This document shows positions 34,533-44,087 of a stretch of 64,000 nucleotides of DNA, one piece after another. Positions within the stretch are counted from its first letter, which is position 1. Every line of letters begins with the position of its first letter. The notes below the pieces were generated by a model. The model made no database searches. It saw only the letters and a list, made by a program, of their open reading frames with translations, and was not told the DNA's origin. Position numbers and translations under genes: made by a program. The stretch comes from an uncultured Acetatifactor sp. (GTDB lineage: Bacteria; Bacillota; Clostridia; Lachnospirales; Lachnospiraceae), in NCBI GenBank assembly GCA_910589035.1, contig CAJUSI010000096.1:1-64000 (forward strand), in the 5' to 3' direction.

Positions 34533-35984
34533 ATGGAAGAGAAACAAGATACATTGCGCATCTACCCCGTTCCCGGGGGAGCGGTGCTGCAGGAGGATTA
34601 CTGCCTGCGCGTGCGGAGCGCGGGGGCACAGGAGTGGCGGGAGCTGAGGGCTTACCGGGTGAAGGTGGATATGCATGACGTGAGGTGCGCGTCCATGGCC
34701 TATTTTGATTTCAGCGGCAGGGTGGAGGTGGAGATCACCTTCCCGAAATTTTACACGGTGTACCGGGTGGACATCCGCCCGCTGGCCCTGGGGGTTGTGC
34801 CGGTCATAGAGCCGAAGCGGATTACTTTCACCCTGGATCAGCCGGCGAATCTGTCGGTGGAGATCAACAGGGATCGCTTCCACAATCTGCATCTTTTCGC
34901 CGGGGCCATGGAGGAGGGGCCGGACAGGGCGGGGGAGAATGTGCTGGTGGTGCAGGGTTCCCTGGAGCGGCCGGGCTTTCTGGGCGACGGCCTCAATGCG
35001 CAGCTGGAAGCCATGCCGGAGGGCAGGACGCTCTATGTGGAGCCCGGCATCTACTACATCGGAGAGAGCGTCTGGCATCTGCCTTCTCATACCCGCATTT
35101 ACCTGGAGGGCGGCGCGGTGCTTATCGGCGGCCTGGCTCTGGAGCATGGGGAGGGGCTGCGGATTGACGGCAGGGGTATTCTGTATCTGGCGGATTTTCA
35201 CAGGTTCACCGGGATTAACGGGATACGGCTCAATCATTCGCGGGACATCGTGATCGAGAACCTGATTTTCATCAATCCGCCCCACTACACCGTGTCCCTG
35301 GGGGATTGCGAGGATGTGACGCTGCGGAATCTGAAATCCTTCAGCTGCGAAGGGTGGAGCGACGGTCTGGACATGATGAGCTGCAGGCGGGTGCTGGCGG
35401 AGGGGTGTTTTCTGCGCACGTCGGACGACTGCGTGGCTGTCTACGGCAGCCGCTGGGACAATTACGGCGGGAGCAGGGAGATCACGATGCGGAATATGGC
35501 GATCTGGGCGGATGTGGCCCATCCCACCATGATCGGCGTCCACGGGGACTGCCGGGGGGAGGGGGATGTGATCGAGGAGATTGTCTTTGAGAATATCGAC
35601 ATCCTGGAGCATCATGAGTTTCAGCCCGGCTACCTGGGAGCCCTGGCCATCAACGCGGGGGATAAGAATCTGGTGAGAAACGTCACGTACAGGGATATCC
35701 GGATAGAGCCTTTTGAGCATGGAAAGGTATTGGATTTTCAGGTGAAATGGAATCAAGACTACAATCCCGCGCCGGGCAGGGGGATTCGGAATATCCTGGT
35801 GGAAAATCTCCGGGTGATGTCAGGGGGTGGGGAGGAGCCTTCTGTGATCGCGGGGTACAGCGAGGAATTTTCGGTGCGGGATGTACAGATCCGGGATTTT
35901 TACCGGGACGGCAGGAGGGCGGAGAGCCTGGAGGAGGCTGGTATCGCGGTGGGGGATTACGCGGAGAATATAAAGATTGGGTAG
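34533..35984 (+). CDS. GH28-like polygalacturonase-family glycosidase
   Basis: A 483-residue protein. Residues 1-110 form a beta-rich N-terminal domain, followed by a parallel beta-helix of the GH28/pectate-lyase superfamily (GRTLYVEPGIYYIG, GVEHGEGLRIDGRGIL-like LEHGEGLRIDGRGI). GH28 catalytic stretches are recognisable as WSDGLDMMSC, RTSDDCVAVYG and MIGVHGDC; the usual RIK motif is not clear. There is no signal peptide, so it acts on imported oligosaccharide. Substrate could be a galacturonide or another uronate-linked sugar. ATG 34533 (GGGAG 6 nt upstream) was preferred over a longer frame starting at 34491. Confidence 0.85.
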   Translation: MEEKQDTLRIYPVPGGAVLQEDYCLRVRSAGAQEWRELRAYRVKVDMHDVRCASMAYFDFSGRVEVEITFPKFYTVYRVDIRPLALGVVPVIEPKRITFTLDQPANLSVEINRDRFHNLHLFAGAMEEGPDRAGENVLVVQGSLERPGFLGDGLNAQLEAMPEGRTLYVEPGIYYIGESVWHLPSHTRIYLEGGAVLIGGLALEHGEGLRIDGRGILYLADFHRFTGINGIRLNHSRDIVIENLIFINPPHYTVSLGDCEDVTLRNLKSFSCEGWSDGLDMMSCRRVLAEGCFLRTSDDCVAVYGSRWDNYGGSREITMRNMAIWADVAHPTMIGVHGDCRGEGDVIEEIVFENIDILEHHEFQPGYLGALAINAGDKNLVRNVTYRDIRIEPFEHGKVLDFQVKWNQDYNPAPGRGIRNILVENLRVMSGGGEEPSVIAGYSEEFSVRDVQIRDFYRDGRRAESLEEAGIAVGDYAENIKIG

Positions 35985-36346
35985 GTGCTGTGAATATGGA
36001 TCCGGGTTTTACACATCTGATGACGGTTTGCCAATCCAACAGCCCCACCGCAGCGCAGTCAATTTCCTTCAGCAGGCTGAATGCGTCGAAAGGACACAAT
36101 GCGTCCATAGTACACATTATGACCCTCGCGGCATTCGCAAAGTCATGGAAACGGCCTTGTGTCTGCGGCAATCTCTGGCTGGCTTTAAGACAGGCGAATT
36201 ATTAAACTGTAACGCTTTTTATCAGGTATGTTATTACAAAATCCGGTTTTGCGAAATCGTTGATTTTACGGCACTTTGCAGCTTATGACATACCTAACTT
36301 GAATTCGTTACAGATTAAACATTTTCTAAGGAAAGAAAGGAGAAAA
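35985..36346. other. Intergenic stretch with repeat debris
   Basis: No gene. GACCCTCGCGGCATTCGCAA near 36120 is close to the reverse complement of 1400-1423. AAGGAAAGAAAGGAG before 36347 is the ribosome binding site of the next gene. A weak promoter may lie near 36257-36290. Confidence 0.4.
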
Positions 36347-37309
36347 ATGGCGGCATATTTATTTGTACATTTCAAAGAGAAGAGGACGCCCGACGGGGAA
36401 CAGGTCTATTTCGGCATCAGCAGGGACGGCTTCCGCTGGGAGGCCGTGAACCGGGGAGAGCCTGTGCTTTGGAGCTATCTGGGGGATAGGGGAGTGCGGG
36501 ATTTCACCATCGCAAGAACCGGGGGCGGACAGTTCGTCATCCTGGCCACGGATTTGAGCCTGGCCTACGGAATGCCCTATTATTATGAGAATCGGTGGGA
36601 AAATATCGCCAGGCTCGGCAGCAAATGCCTTGTTATGTGGAAATCGGAGGATCTGATCCGCTGGTCCGAGCAGGAGATGGTGAAGCTGGGAAATGAGGAT
36701 TTCGGGTGCCTGTGGGCGCCGGATATCCTGTATGACAGGGGGGAGGGGGACTATATTGTACACTGGTCCTCCTCCCACAGCAGAAATGATTTCGGGGCCA
36801 AGGGAATCTTCTATTCCAGGACGAGGGATTTCAAGACGTTTTCTGAACCGCGGCTGCTGTACGCGGGGGAGGTGACAAACTCCGGGGAGGTGGAGGTGAT
36901 AGACTCCGCCATTTACGAGGAGAACGGGGCTTACTATATGTTCCTGAAATGGGCAAAGAATCCCGCCAGGGTGGTGCTGCTGCGGTCAAGCTCTCCCACG
37001 GGGGAGTATAACCGGGTGGAGGAATTCGACCGCAGCATGGAATGCCTGGAGGAGGGGCTCTATGAGGCGCCCACGGCCTTTCGGACGGCGGACGGCAGGT
37101 GGTGCCTGATGCTGGATTTCTACGGCTGCGGCGAGGAAGGACAGGGCTATGTACCTTTTCTGGCGGACAGCCTGGAAAGCGGGAAATTCGTCCGGGCGGA
37201 CAAGGAATTCTCCTTCCCCTACGGGTTTAAGCACGGGACGGTGCTGCAGATCACGGACGGGGAATATGAGAGGCTGAGGGACTTCCGGAAGCCGCCCTCC
37301 TGGAGATAA
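36347..37309 (+). CDS. GH43-like five-bladed beta-propeller glycosidase
   Basis: A 320-residue protein with the five-bladed propeller pattern of GH43 and related families, which cleave arabinofuranosides or xylosides. Marks are YLFVHFKEKRTPDGEQVYFGISRDG, VRDFTIA (candidate base aspartate), FGCLWAPDILYD, VEVIDSAIYEENGAYYMFLKW (candidate pKa-modulating aspartate) and GLYEAPTAF (candidate acid glutamate). It lacks a signal peptide. ATG 36347 was chosen because AAGGAG precedes it; a longer frame starts at 36260 in non-coding sequence. It is followed by four 39-nt tandem repeats. Confidence 0.85.
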   Translation: MAAYLFVHFKEKRTPDGEQVYFGISRDGFRWEAVNRGEPVLWSYLGDRGVRDFTIARTGGGQFVILATDLSLAYGMPYYYENRWENIARLGSKCLVMWKSEDLIRWSEQEMVKLGNEDFGCLWAPDILYDRGEGDYIVHWSSSHSRNDFGAKGIFYSRTRDFKTFSEPRLLYAGEVTNSGEVEVIDSAIYEENGAYYMFLKWAKNPARVVLLRSSSPTGEYNRVEEFDRSMECLEEGLYEAPTAFRTADGRWCLMLDFYGCGEEGQGYVPFLADSLESGKFVRADKEFSFPYGFKHGTVLQITDGEYERLRDFRKPPSWR

Positions 37310-37316
37310 GGGAAGT

Positions 37317-37472
37317 CAATGAGGTGGAAGCTTTTTCCGAAAGGGGACAGGAAAGTGATGCGTTGGAAACTTTTTCCGAAAGGGGGGAAGAAAGCAATGT
37401 GTGGGAACTTTTTTCCGGCAGGGGAGAAGAAACCAATGCGTCGGCAGCACTTTCCCGAAAAAGAGAGAGTTT
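37317..37472 (+). repeat. Four tandem 39-nt repeats
   Basis: Four units of exactly 39 nt, each with AATG(C/T)G(T)GG followed by CTTTTTCCGAAAGGGG. They lie just after the GH43 stop codon. The unit length is a multiple of three, so a 13-residue repeat stays open on both strands, but no start codon with a ribosome binding site is evident. Confidence 0.85.
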
Positions 37473-37497
37473 TGAAAGAGGAATTCTGAGCGGTTCT

Positions 37498-37564
37498 TAA
37501 GCGCAAAGGGACAAGATTTTGTGCAGGGTGGTAAAATTTGGTTCCGGCTTGTCCGGACTAAGAA
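37498..37564 (+). repeat. Dispersed repeat family 1, copy B
   Basis: It contains AAAATTTGGTTCCGGCTTG and TCCGGACTAAGA, the same order as copy A at 749..812. It lies between the GH43 and GH51 genes. Confidence 0.7.
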
Positions 37565-37613
37565 AAAAGCGATGAAAGCAGAAGAAAAGAAGGAAAAAAG
37601 AAAGGGAGACAGG

Positions 37614-39971
37614 ATGAAGGAGATCAATGTCAGAGTGGAGGAGAGCCGGCAGATCAAGGACCAGGGGGATCTGTTCGGAATCTTTTTTGAAGATCTGAAT
37701 CATGCGGCGGACGGGGGACTGTACGGGGAGATGGTGAGGAACCGGGCCTTTGAATTCGACCCCGTCGACAATAAGAGCTATGACCACATGACCGCCTGGG
37801 AGGAGGTACAGCGGGGCGGCAGCCTTGTGCAGGCCCATATCGAGCAGTGGGCGCCCAGGAACGCCGGCAATCCCCATTACCTGGTGCTGGAGGTGCTGGC
37901 GGAGGGCGAGGGCGCAGGCATCCGGAACCTGGGATACAATTCCGGACTGTACGTCCAGAAGGATAAAGAATATCATTTTACCGCTTACTGCCGAATCCGG
38001 GGAGACCGGGAGGAGAGCCTGGAGGTGCGGCTGGAGAATGCGGAGGGGAACCGGTGCTACGGCGCTGCGCGGCTGCGGCTGGAGCCGGGGGATTTCCGGA
38101 AACTGGAATGCGGCATCCGGGCCGATACCACGGACAGCGCCGCAAGGCTGGTGATCCTGATGCGCCGGGTCATGACGGTGGAATTCGACCTGATTTCCCT
38201 GTTCCCGAAGGAGACCTACCGGGGGCGGGAGAACGGCCTGCGCGGGGATATCGCGGGGATGATCGAGGCCATGAAGCCCCGGTTTATGCGGTTTCCCGGC
38301 GGATGCCTCACCCACATCGGCTCCCTGGAGGCCAGGGACCGGAACGCCATGTACCGCTGGAAGAGCACCCTTGGCGAGGTGTGGGAGCGGCCGGCCAGAA
38401 GAAATTCCTGGGATTATAACCAGACCCTGGGGCTGGGGTATTATGAATTTTTCCGGTTCTGCGAGGATATCGGGGCGCAGCCCCTGCCGGTGATTGCGGC
38501 GGGCTACGATCCCCATCATCTGCGGATGGCCCCTCTGGAGGATATGCAGGAGTGGATTGACGAAGCCCTGGATCTGATCGAGTTTGCAAACGGCAAAGCG
38601 GATACGAAATGGGGAGGCGTTCGCGCCGCCATGGGGCATCCGGAAAGCTTCGGCCTGAAATATCTGGCCGTGGGAAACGAGGAGGTGGGGGACGCGTATT
38701 ACGAGCGCTATGAGAAAATCCTCCGGGCGGTTAAGGCGGTTTATCCCGATATTCTGCTGATCAATTCCGCAGGCCCCAGCGCCGCGGGGAGCGAATTTGA
38801 CAAGGGATGGGAGCAGGCCAGGAGGACGGACACGGCCTTTGCGGACGAGCATTTCTATCAGTGCCCGGAATGGTTCGTGGCGAACGTCCGCCGATACGAG
38901 AGCTATGGACCGGGCCCCAGGGCCTTTCTGGGCGAGTACGCCTCCCATGGGATGAGCTGGCGGAACGCGCTGGCGGAGGCAGCCTTTATGACGGGGATGG
39001 AGAAGGCGGCGGGAATCGGCCTGGCCTGCTATGCGCCCCTCCTGGACAATGTGGACTATACGAACTGGAAGACCACGCTGCTGCACTACGACAACCACAG
39101 GGTGTACGGGACTCCCAGCTACTATGTGCAGAAGCTGTTCATGAACTATCAGGGGGAGAAGCTGGTAGTCTCGGAGGCGGATGCGGAGAGCGCCCCGAAG
39201 CCCCTGCCGGCGTTGAAGGGAGCGGCCAGGGCGTACAGCGAGAACGCCCTGGTGAAGATTTCAGATCTGATCATCCGCAATACGGACAGCGGAGATGTGA
39301 TACGGACGGAGGATTTCCGGATCGGCCCCCGGGAGCGGGAGCGGTATCTGCCGGAGACTGCCTGGGAAAATTATTCCATATCCTTCCGGTACTGCAGGGA
39401 GGAGGGCGGAACATTGGAGACTCTGCAGGGCGCCAGGGCCTTCAAACTGGATTTTGCCATGAGGGATGAGCAAAACTGTCTCCAGATCGTGATGGACGGA
39501 TGGGAGCGCACCGTGGCGCTGCACGGCGTGGTAAACGGATTTACCTGCGGTGCGGGCATGATGGAGGTGGTGATGGACCGGGGGCAGGCCTACGACTGCT
39601 CCATAGAGGTATCCGGGAACCATGTCCGGGTGACGGTGGACGGCAACGTGCTGGAGCATGATTTCCTGAGCGCGCAGCCGGAGGAAATCTATCATTCCGC
39701 GGTGCTGGACGGGGACGGCAGCCTGATCGTGAAGCTTGTCAACCTGAAGGCGGAAGGGAAAACCATCCGCATCAGGGCGGAAGGGGAGTACGGCAGATTG
39801 CAGGAGACTTCCATTTCCGGCAGGCCGGAATGGGAGAACAGCTTCGAGGAGCCGGAAAAGGTGGCCCCTGTGGAGAGCATGCGGGAGCTTGCAGGCGGGC
39901 AGGACGCCGGGGCTGAATATGAATGCGCGCTGCCGGGGTATACTTTGACGGTTTTGAAATTTATGAAATAG
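37614..39971 (+). CDS. GH51 alpha-L-arabinofuranosidase
   Basis: A 785-residue intracellular glycosidase that releases L-arabinose from arabinan, arabinoxylan or xyloglucan fragments. The N-terminal carbohydrate-binding-like region follows DLFGIFFEDLNHAADGGLYGEMVRNRAFEF (GH51 hallmark, residues about 17-46). The barrel contains RFPGGCLTH, the acid/base E356 in AVGNEEVGD, EHFYQCPEWF and the nucleophile E441 in FLGEYASHG. A C-terminal jelly-roll extension (about 560-785) is longer than in minimal GH51 enzymes. ATG 37614 follows GGGAGACAGG. Confidence 0.95.
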   Translation: MKEINVRVEESRQIKDQGDLFGIFFEDLNHAADGGLYGEMVRNRAFEFDPVDNKSYDHMTAWEEVQRGGSLVQAHIEQWAPRNAGNPHYLVLEVLAEGEGAGIRNLGYNSGLYVQKDKEYHFTAYCRIRGDREESLEVRLENAEGNRCYGAARLRLEPGDFRKLECGIRADTTDSAARLVILMRRVMTVEFDLISLFPKETYRGRENGLRGDIAGMIEAMKPRFMRFPGGCLTHIGSLEARDRNAMYRWKSTLGEVWERPARRNSWDYNQTLGLGYYEFFRFCEDIGAQPLPVIAAGYDPHHLRMAPLEDMQEWIDEALDLIEFANGKADTKWGGVRAAMGHPESFGLKYLAVGNEEVGDAYYERYEKILRAVKAVYPDILLINSAGPSAAGSEFDKGWEQARRTDTAFADEHFYQCPEWFVANVRRYESYGPGPRAFLGEYASHGMSWRNALAEAAFMTGMEKAAGIGLACYAPLLDNVDYTNWKTTLLHYDNHRVYGTPSYYVQKLFMNYQGEKLVVSEADAESAPKPLPALKGAARAYSENALVKISDLIIRNTDSGDVIRTEDFRIGPRERERYLPETAWENYSISFRYCREEGGTLETLQGARAFKLDFAMRDEQNCLQIVMDGWERTVALHGVVNGFTCGAGMMEVVMDRGQAYDCSIEVSGNHVRVTVDGNVLEHDFLSAQPEEIYHSAVLDGDGSLIVKLVNLKAEGKTIRIRAEGEYGRLQETSISGRPEWENSFEEPEKVAPVESMRELAGGQDAGAEYECALPGYTLTVLKFMK

Positions 39972-40198
39972 GGACTCGGGAAAGAAAGCTTTGCTCCCGG
40001 CGGGCGGATTTGAGAAGCAGCCGAAGAAAATTTACAGAAAGCCTTTGCGGAGGAGGCCGGAATCTGGTAAACTGGGAAAAGGAGCTTTGCCAGGCGGAAA
40101 AATATGGCAGAGAAACCGGTAAATGCAGTTTCGTCTTGCAACGGAAAGCGCGGGGCGCTGAAGGGAAGAGACGGAACAATTCAGTAAGGAGGAAGGCT

Positions 40199-41674
40199 AT
40201 GTATCAGATGCAGGAGTATCTCGACAGAATCGAAGCCGTAATTGCCGGGGGGCCGTACAGGGATACCTGGGAATCCCTGTCCCGCTATCAGGTGCCGGAC
40301 TGGTACAGAAAAGCGAAATTCGGTATTTTTATTCACTGGGGGATTTACAGCGTCCCCGCCTTTGGCAGCGAATGGTATTCCAGGAATATGTACATAAAGG
40401 ATTCCGCGGAATACAGGCATCATGTGGAAACCTACGGGAAGCATACGGAGTTCGGGTATAAGGACTTTATTCCCATGTTTACGGCGGAAAGGTTTGATCC
40501 GGAGGAATGGGCGGAGCTCTTTGCAAAGGCCGGCGCAAAGTATGTGGTGCCGGTGGCGGAGCACCACGACGGCTTCCAGATGTACCGCAGCGAGATTTCC
40601 CATTGGAATGCCTATGAGATGGGGCCGAAGAGGGATGTGCTGGGAGAGCTGAAGGAAAGCTGTGAGAGGCGGGGGATGCAGGTGGGCGCCTCCTCCCACA
40701 GGGTGGAGCACTGGTTTTTCATGGGCCACGGAAAGGAATTTGAGAGCGACATCAGGGAGCCCCTGGAGAGAGGGGATTTCTACTGGCCGGCCATGCCGGA
40801 GCCGGGGGATCATTTTGATCTGTTCAGCAAGCCGGAACCCTCGGAGGAATATCTTCAGGACTGGCTGGTGCGCTGTTGCGAGCTGGTGGACAAATACCGG
40901 CCGAAGATCGTATATTTCGACTGGTGGATCCAGCACAGTGCGGTAAGGCCCTGGCTGAAGAAATTTGCCGCGTATTACTATAACCGGGCCGCGGAATGGG
41001 GGAGCGGCGCGGTGATCAATTACAAGCAGGACGCCTTCTTCTTCGGCAGCGCCGTGCCGGATGTGGAGAGGGGGCAGTTCGCGGATGTGAAGCCTTATTT
41101 CTGGCAGACCGATACGGCCATTGCCCTGAATTCCTGGGGATATACGGAGCATAATGATTTCCGGCCTGCGGAGGATATCATCTGCGACATGGTGGACATT
41201 GTCAGCAAGAACGGATGCCTTCTGCTGAATGTGGGGCCGAAGCCGGACGGCAGCTTTACGAAAGAGGACTGGGAGGTGCTTCTGAAGATAGGAGACTGGC
41301 TCAAGGTAAACGGGGAAGCCATCTATGACAGCGGCGTCTGGAGAAAATATGGAGAAGGGCCCACGCAGATTGTGGAAGGACAGTTCTCGGACGGCATCAA
41401 GAAGAATTTCACCTGCCGGGATTTCCGCTTTACCACGGCAAAGGGACTGCTCTACGCCATTGCCTTAAAGTGCAGTGAGAACGGGGAGTATCACATTCGT
41501 TCCCTGGCAGTACAGGACGCATCCAAACAGGCCAATTTCCATGGGATTATCAGGGATGTGGAGGCGTTGGGAACCGGGGAGAAGCCGGTGTGGAGCAGGG
41601 ATGAAGAAGGGCTCCATATAAAGAGCGGCTTACAGAGCGACGCTCCGGTGGTATTCCGGATAAGCCTGGAATGA
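40199..41674 (+). CDS. GH29 alpha-L-fucosidase
   Basis: A 491-residue alpha-L-fucosidase that removes fucose from xyloglucan or host glycans. Marks are VPDWYRKAKFGIFIHWGIYSVPAF, YVVPVAEHHDGFQMY, the nucleophile D241 in KIVYFDWWIQ, and VDIVSKNGCLLLNVGPKPDGSF. A short C-terminal beta domain follows. The protein is cytoplasmic (no signal). ATG 40199 follows AAGGAGGAAGG at the ideal distance; the longer open frame starts in the preceding gene and is not coding. It is the last gene of the glycan cluster. Confidence 0.95.
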   Translation: MYQMQEYLDRIEAVIAGGPYRDTWESLSRYQVPDWYRKAKFGIFIHWGIYSVPAFGSEWYSRNMYIKDSAEYRHHVETYGKHTEFGYKDFIPMFTAERFDPEEWAELFAKAGAKYVVPVAEHHDGFQMYRSEISHWNAYEMGPKRDVLGELKESCERRGMQVGASSHRVEHWFFMGHGKEFESDIREPLERGDFYWPAMPEPGDHFDLFSKPEPSEEYLQDWLVRCCELVDKYRPKIVYFDWWIQHSAVRPWLKKFAAYYYNRAAEWGSGAVINYKQDAFFFGSAVPDVERGQFADVKPYFWQTDTAIALNSWGYTEHNDFRPAEDIICDMVDIVSKNGCLLLNVGPKPDGSFTKEDWEVLLKIGDWLKVNGEAIYDSGVWRKYGEGPTQIVEGQFSDGIKKNFTCRDFRFTTAKGLLYAIALKCSENGEYHIRSLAVQDASKQANFHGIIRDVEALGTGEKPVWSRDEEGLHIKSGLQSDAPVVFRISLE

Positions 41675-41730
41675 CGGACCCTGGGAGCCTGCTTTGCAGA
41701 ATAAACTCATTTATTGTGCAGTATCTTCCA

Positions 41731-41759
41731 TTGAAAGCGCGGGGCCTGGGGCATATAAT
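41731..41759 (+). promoter_or_regulatory. Strong promoter for the 140-residue protein
   Basis: TTGAAA (41731..41736), a 17-nt spacer and a perfect TATAAT (41754..41759). Transcription would start about 20 nt before the start codon's ribosome binding site. Confidence 0.8.
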
Positions 41760-41787
41760 GGTCTAAAAGGGCAGAGGAGGGTACAGG

Positions 41788-42210
41788 ATGGCGATCAGAG
41801 ATTACGGAAGGGAAGTAAATGAAGCCGTGTTGGCTGGAAGGGAAGCGCTTGCGCGTCTGAACGAGGCGAGAAGCCTTCTGGACAGCGCCGGGAACTGGGG
41901 AATTGTGGATATACTGGGGGGCGGTCTCCTGACCACAATGATCAAGCGCTCCAAAATGAAGGACGCCGATTCGGTGATGCAGGAGGCCCGCCACGCGCTG
42001 AAACGCTTTCAGAAAGAGCTGATGGATGTGGAGAATATCCCGGAATTCCACATAGAGATGGGGGATTTCCTGGCTTTTGCGGATTACTTTTTTGACGGTA
42101 TCATAGCGGATGTGATGGTACAGTCCAGGATAAGCGATGCCAAAAGGCAGGTGGATAACGCCATTCGCAAGGTGGAGTACATTATGAACCAGCTGAGGGC
42201 CTGCAGATGA
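41788..42210 (+). CDS. Conserved helical protein of unknown function
   Basis: A 140-residue, almost entirely helical, charged cytoplasmic protein with coiled-coil character (REVNEAVLAGREALARLNEARSLL and a C-terminal RQVDNAIRKVEYIMNQLRA). A glycine-rich patch, GIVDILGGGLLTTMIKRSK, separates the helices. I recognise it only as a type seen as a lone gene in Firmicutes. It has its own strong promoter, GAGGAGGG before the ATG, and a terminator overlapping its stop codon, so it is a free-standing transcription unit. Confidence 0.8.
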   Translation: MAIRDYGREVNEAVLAGREALARLNEARSLLDSAGNWGIVDILGGGLLTTMIKRSKMKDADSVMQEARHALKRFQKELMDVENIPEFHIEMGDFLAFADYFFDGIIADVMVQSRISDAKRQVDNAIRKVEYIMNQLRACR

Positions 42211-42222
42211 TGCAGGTCCTTT
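42197..42222 (+). terminator. Terminator overlapping the stop codon
   Basis: GGGCCTGCA (42197..42205) pairs with TGCAGGTCC (42211..42219) with one G-U pair, followed by TTTCTT. The TGA stop lies in the loop. Confidence 0.6.
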
Positions 42223-42337
42223 CTTCGGACTTGCTTCTGCAGACGGTATGCAGAATGGGAGATAATGATGCGGTAAAATAATGATGCAGTAAAATAACGG
42301 CAATGCGAATTCTCCTATAAAATATTCCGGGCCTTAT

Positions 42338-42538
42338 GCCGAAATAAACAATGTAAGGACATAAGGACAGGTAAAGAGCTAAGGACAGCAGACAGATGTG
42401 TATACAGACGTTTGCTGTCTTTGTGTTTTTTCATTAACATTATTTCGGCGATGAATCCGGACGGCAACGGTTGATGACATTGAGGACAGTATTTCGTTAC
42501 ATTTTCCGAATGTCCGGCCTTCTATCTGCCGAAATAAA
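42338..42538. promoter_or_regulatory. LytTR upstream region with three GCCGAAATAA copies and a terminator
   Basis: GCCGAAATAA occurs at 42338 and 42528 and reversed at 42440..42449. GACAGCA (42384..42390) pairs with TGCTGTC (42413..42419) and is followed by TTGTGTTTTTT, a likely terminator. The ten-base copies could be binding sites of the LytTR regulator or of an unknown factor. Confidence 0.4.
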
Positions 42539-42609
42539 AAACAGCCGGCGAAGCGCGGTCTGCAGGGAGCTGCAGCCGCGCCGCAGGCGGGACATGTAAG
42601 AGGTGGGGC

Positions 42610-43305
42610 ATGAGGATCGCGGTATGTGACGACGATAAAGAGAACTGTGCGCAGCTTTGCAGCTGGATGAGAAAACTGGAACCGGATTGTCAGGTGGTGT
42701 GTTTTCATACTTGCAGACAGTTTCTGGGGACGGGGCAGCATTTTGATATCCTTTTCCTGGATATCAGGATGGAGCAGATGGGCGGAATGGAAGTGGCGAG
42801 AGCGCTGCGGCTCAGCCGGGAAAAAACCATCCTGATATTCGTGACGGCCTTAAAGCAGTATGCGCCGGAGGCGTTTGAGGTTTCCGCCTTCCATTATCTG
42901 CTTAAGCCGGTGGCCGAAGAGAAGTTCTGCAGTGTATTTGAGAGTGCCTGCAGGGAGGCCAGAAGGCTGGAAAGCGCAAACAGAGAAATCCTTATTTTCA
43001 GAACCAAGTCCAGAAATTTTGCCGTTCAGAAAGATGAAATTCTGTATGTGGAAAGTGAAAGACGCAAGGTGGAAATTCATACGCAGAGGGAAAATATTAC
43101 GGTGTACGCCACCATGAAGCATTTGGAGAAGGAGCTGGGAGAGGGATTCTACCGATGCCACAGGGGATATCTGGTAAATATGGCCTATGTTTCAGAGTAC
43201 GGAATGGGTACCATTCAGCTGCAGAATGGCGAGAGCATCTACCTGGCCAGGGATAAGTATTCGGAATTTGTCAGAGCATATACAGGCTATCTTAAGCACT
43301 GCTGA
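42610..43305 (+). CDS. LytTR family response regulator
   Basis: A 231-residue regulator of the AgrA/LytR type. The receiver domain has acidic D7-D9 and phospho-acceptor D51 in ILFLDIRMEQMGG, with the lysine in YLLKPV. A LytTR DNA-binding domain follows (IFRTKSRNFAVQKDEILYVESERRKVEIHT, then YRCHRGYLVNMAYV). GAGGTGGGGC precedes the ATG. No histidine kinase is nearby, so the partner is unknown. It is followed on the same strand by a FliD_C-like protein and an unknown protein, possible targets or effectors. Confidence 0.92.
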   Translation: MRIAVCDDDKENCAQLCSWMRKLEPDCQVVCFHTCRQFLGTGQHFDILFLDIRMEQMGGMEVARALRLSREKTILIFVTALKQYAPEAFEVSAFHYLLKPVAEEKFCSVFESACREARRLESANREILIFRTKSRNFAVQKDEILYVESERRKVEIHTQRENITVYATMKHLEKELGEGFYRCHRGYLVNMAYVSEYGMGTIQLQNGESIYLARDKYSEFVRAYTGYLKHC

Positions 43306-43391
43306 GCCGGCGGTGCCGGAACTGCTTTGGAAAACAAGGAGCGGAAAGTGAAAGCATGACGGAAAAAACAGAACAGGAGGAAGGGTAAAAA

Positions 43392-44042
43392 ATGAGAATC
43401 AGGACAGGAGCCAGAGCGGCGGGAAGAATGACCACACAGATGCTGAGCAAGCGGAAAAGAAAGACGGGATTGAGCTCGTCCAAAAATTCGATTCTTGGCA
43501 GCAGGCTGGGCAATTCCAGGCTCAGCGCACTCAACGCGCAGAACAGCCTCAGTACCAGGCTTGAAAGAATCGGATATGAAAAACTGCAGAAATCTTCCAG
43601 TTCCCTTGTACAGGAGGCAAAGCTTTTGGGGGAAAAGGTGGACACGGGAGTGGGCGATATAGGAGCGGCAGCAGAGAGCATGGTGAAGAATTACAACGAG
43701 ACCATGCAATATCTGCGGGAATCCTCCGGTATGCTGAATGATTTTTATCGTCAGTCCCTGAAGGAGACGGTTCTGAGCAACAGCATAGAACTGGCGGATA
43801 TCGGCTTTAAGGTGGGAAATGACGGTTCCCTGTCTCTGAACAAAGAGAAGCTGGCAGCGGCGGATCCGGAGAAGGTAAAGAGGCTGCTGGGCGGTTCCGG
43901 CGACCTGGTAAAGAGGATAGATGCCATTGCCTCCAGGGCGGCGGACAATGCAAAGGTGAATGCCGAGAATGCGTCCAGCCGGTATAACGCATCGGGAGGA
44001 TTGTCAGGATCCTATTTCAGCAGATATAATTTTCGCGGCTGA
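43392..44042 (+). CDS. Stand-alone FliD_C-like protein
   Basis: A 216-residue protein. The C-terminal two thirds resemble the FliD (flagellar cap) C-terminal domain: VKNYNETMQYLRESSGML, then SIELADIGFKVGNDGSLSLNKEKLAAADPEKVKRLLGGSGDLVKRIDAIA, the FliD_C order (dLGI...DGsL.ld..kL..a...dp..v..LF). The FliD N-terminal domain is missing and a basic low-complexity start (MRIRTGARAAGRMTTQMLSKRKRK) replaces it. GGAGGAAGGG precedes the ATG. No other flagellar gene is in the window. It starts 86 nt after the LytTR gene. Confidence 0.75.
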   Translation: MRIRTGARAAGRMTTQMLSKRKRKTGLSSSKNSILGSRLGNSRLSALNAQNSLSTRLERIGYEKLQKSSSSLVQEAKLLGEKVDTGVGDIGAAAESMVKNYNETMQYLRESSGMLNDFYRQSLKETVLSNSIELADIGFKVGNDGSLSLNKEKLAAADPEKVKRLLGGSGDLVKRIDAIASRAADNAKVNAENASSRYNASGGLSGSYFSRYNFRG

Positions 44043-44087
44043 AATGCAGGGGATCGGAAGAACAAAGATTGGAAGGGAGAGAAAGAT

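Noticed and set aside
34386..35756. A 456-residue minus-strand frame over the GH28-like gene
   Set aside because: Antisense shadow: His- and Pro-rich, without domain logic, opposite a clear glycosidase.
37497..39098. A 533-residue minus-strand frame over the GH51 gene
   Set aside because: Antisense shadow; the plus strand carries all GH51 catalytic motifs.
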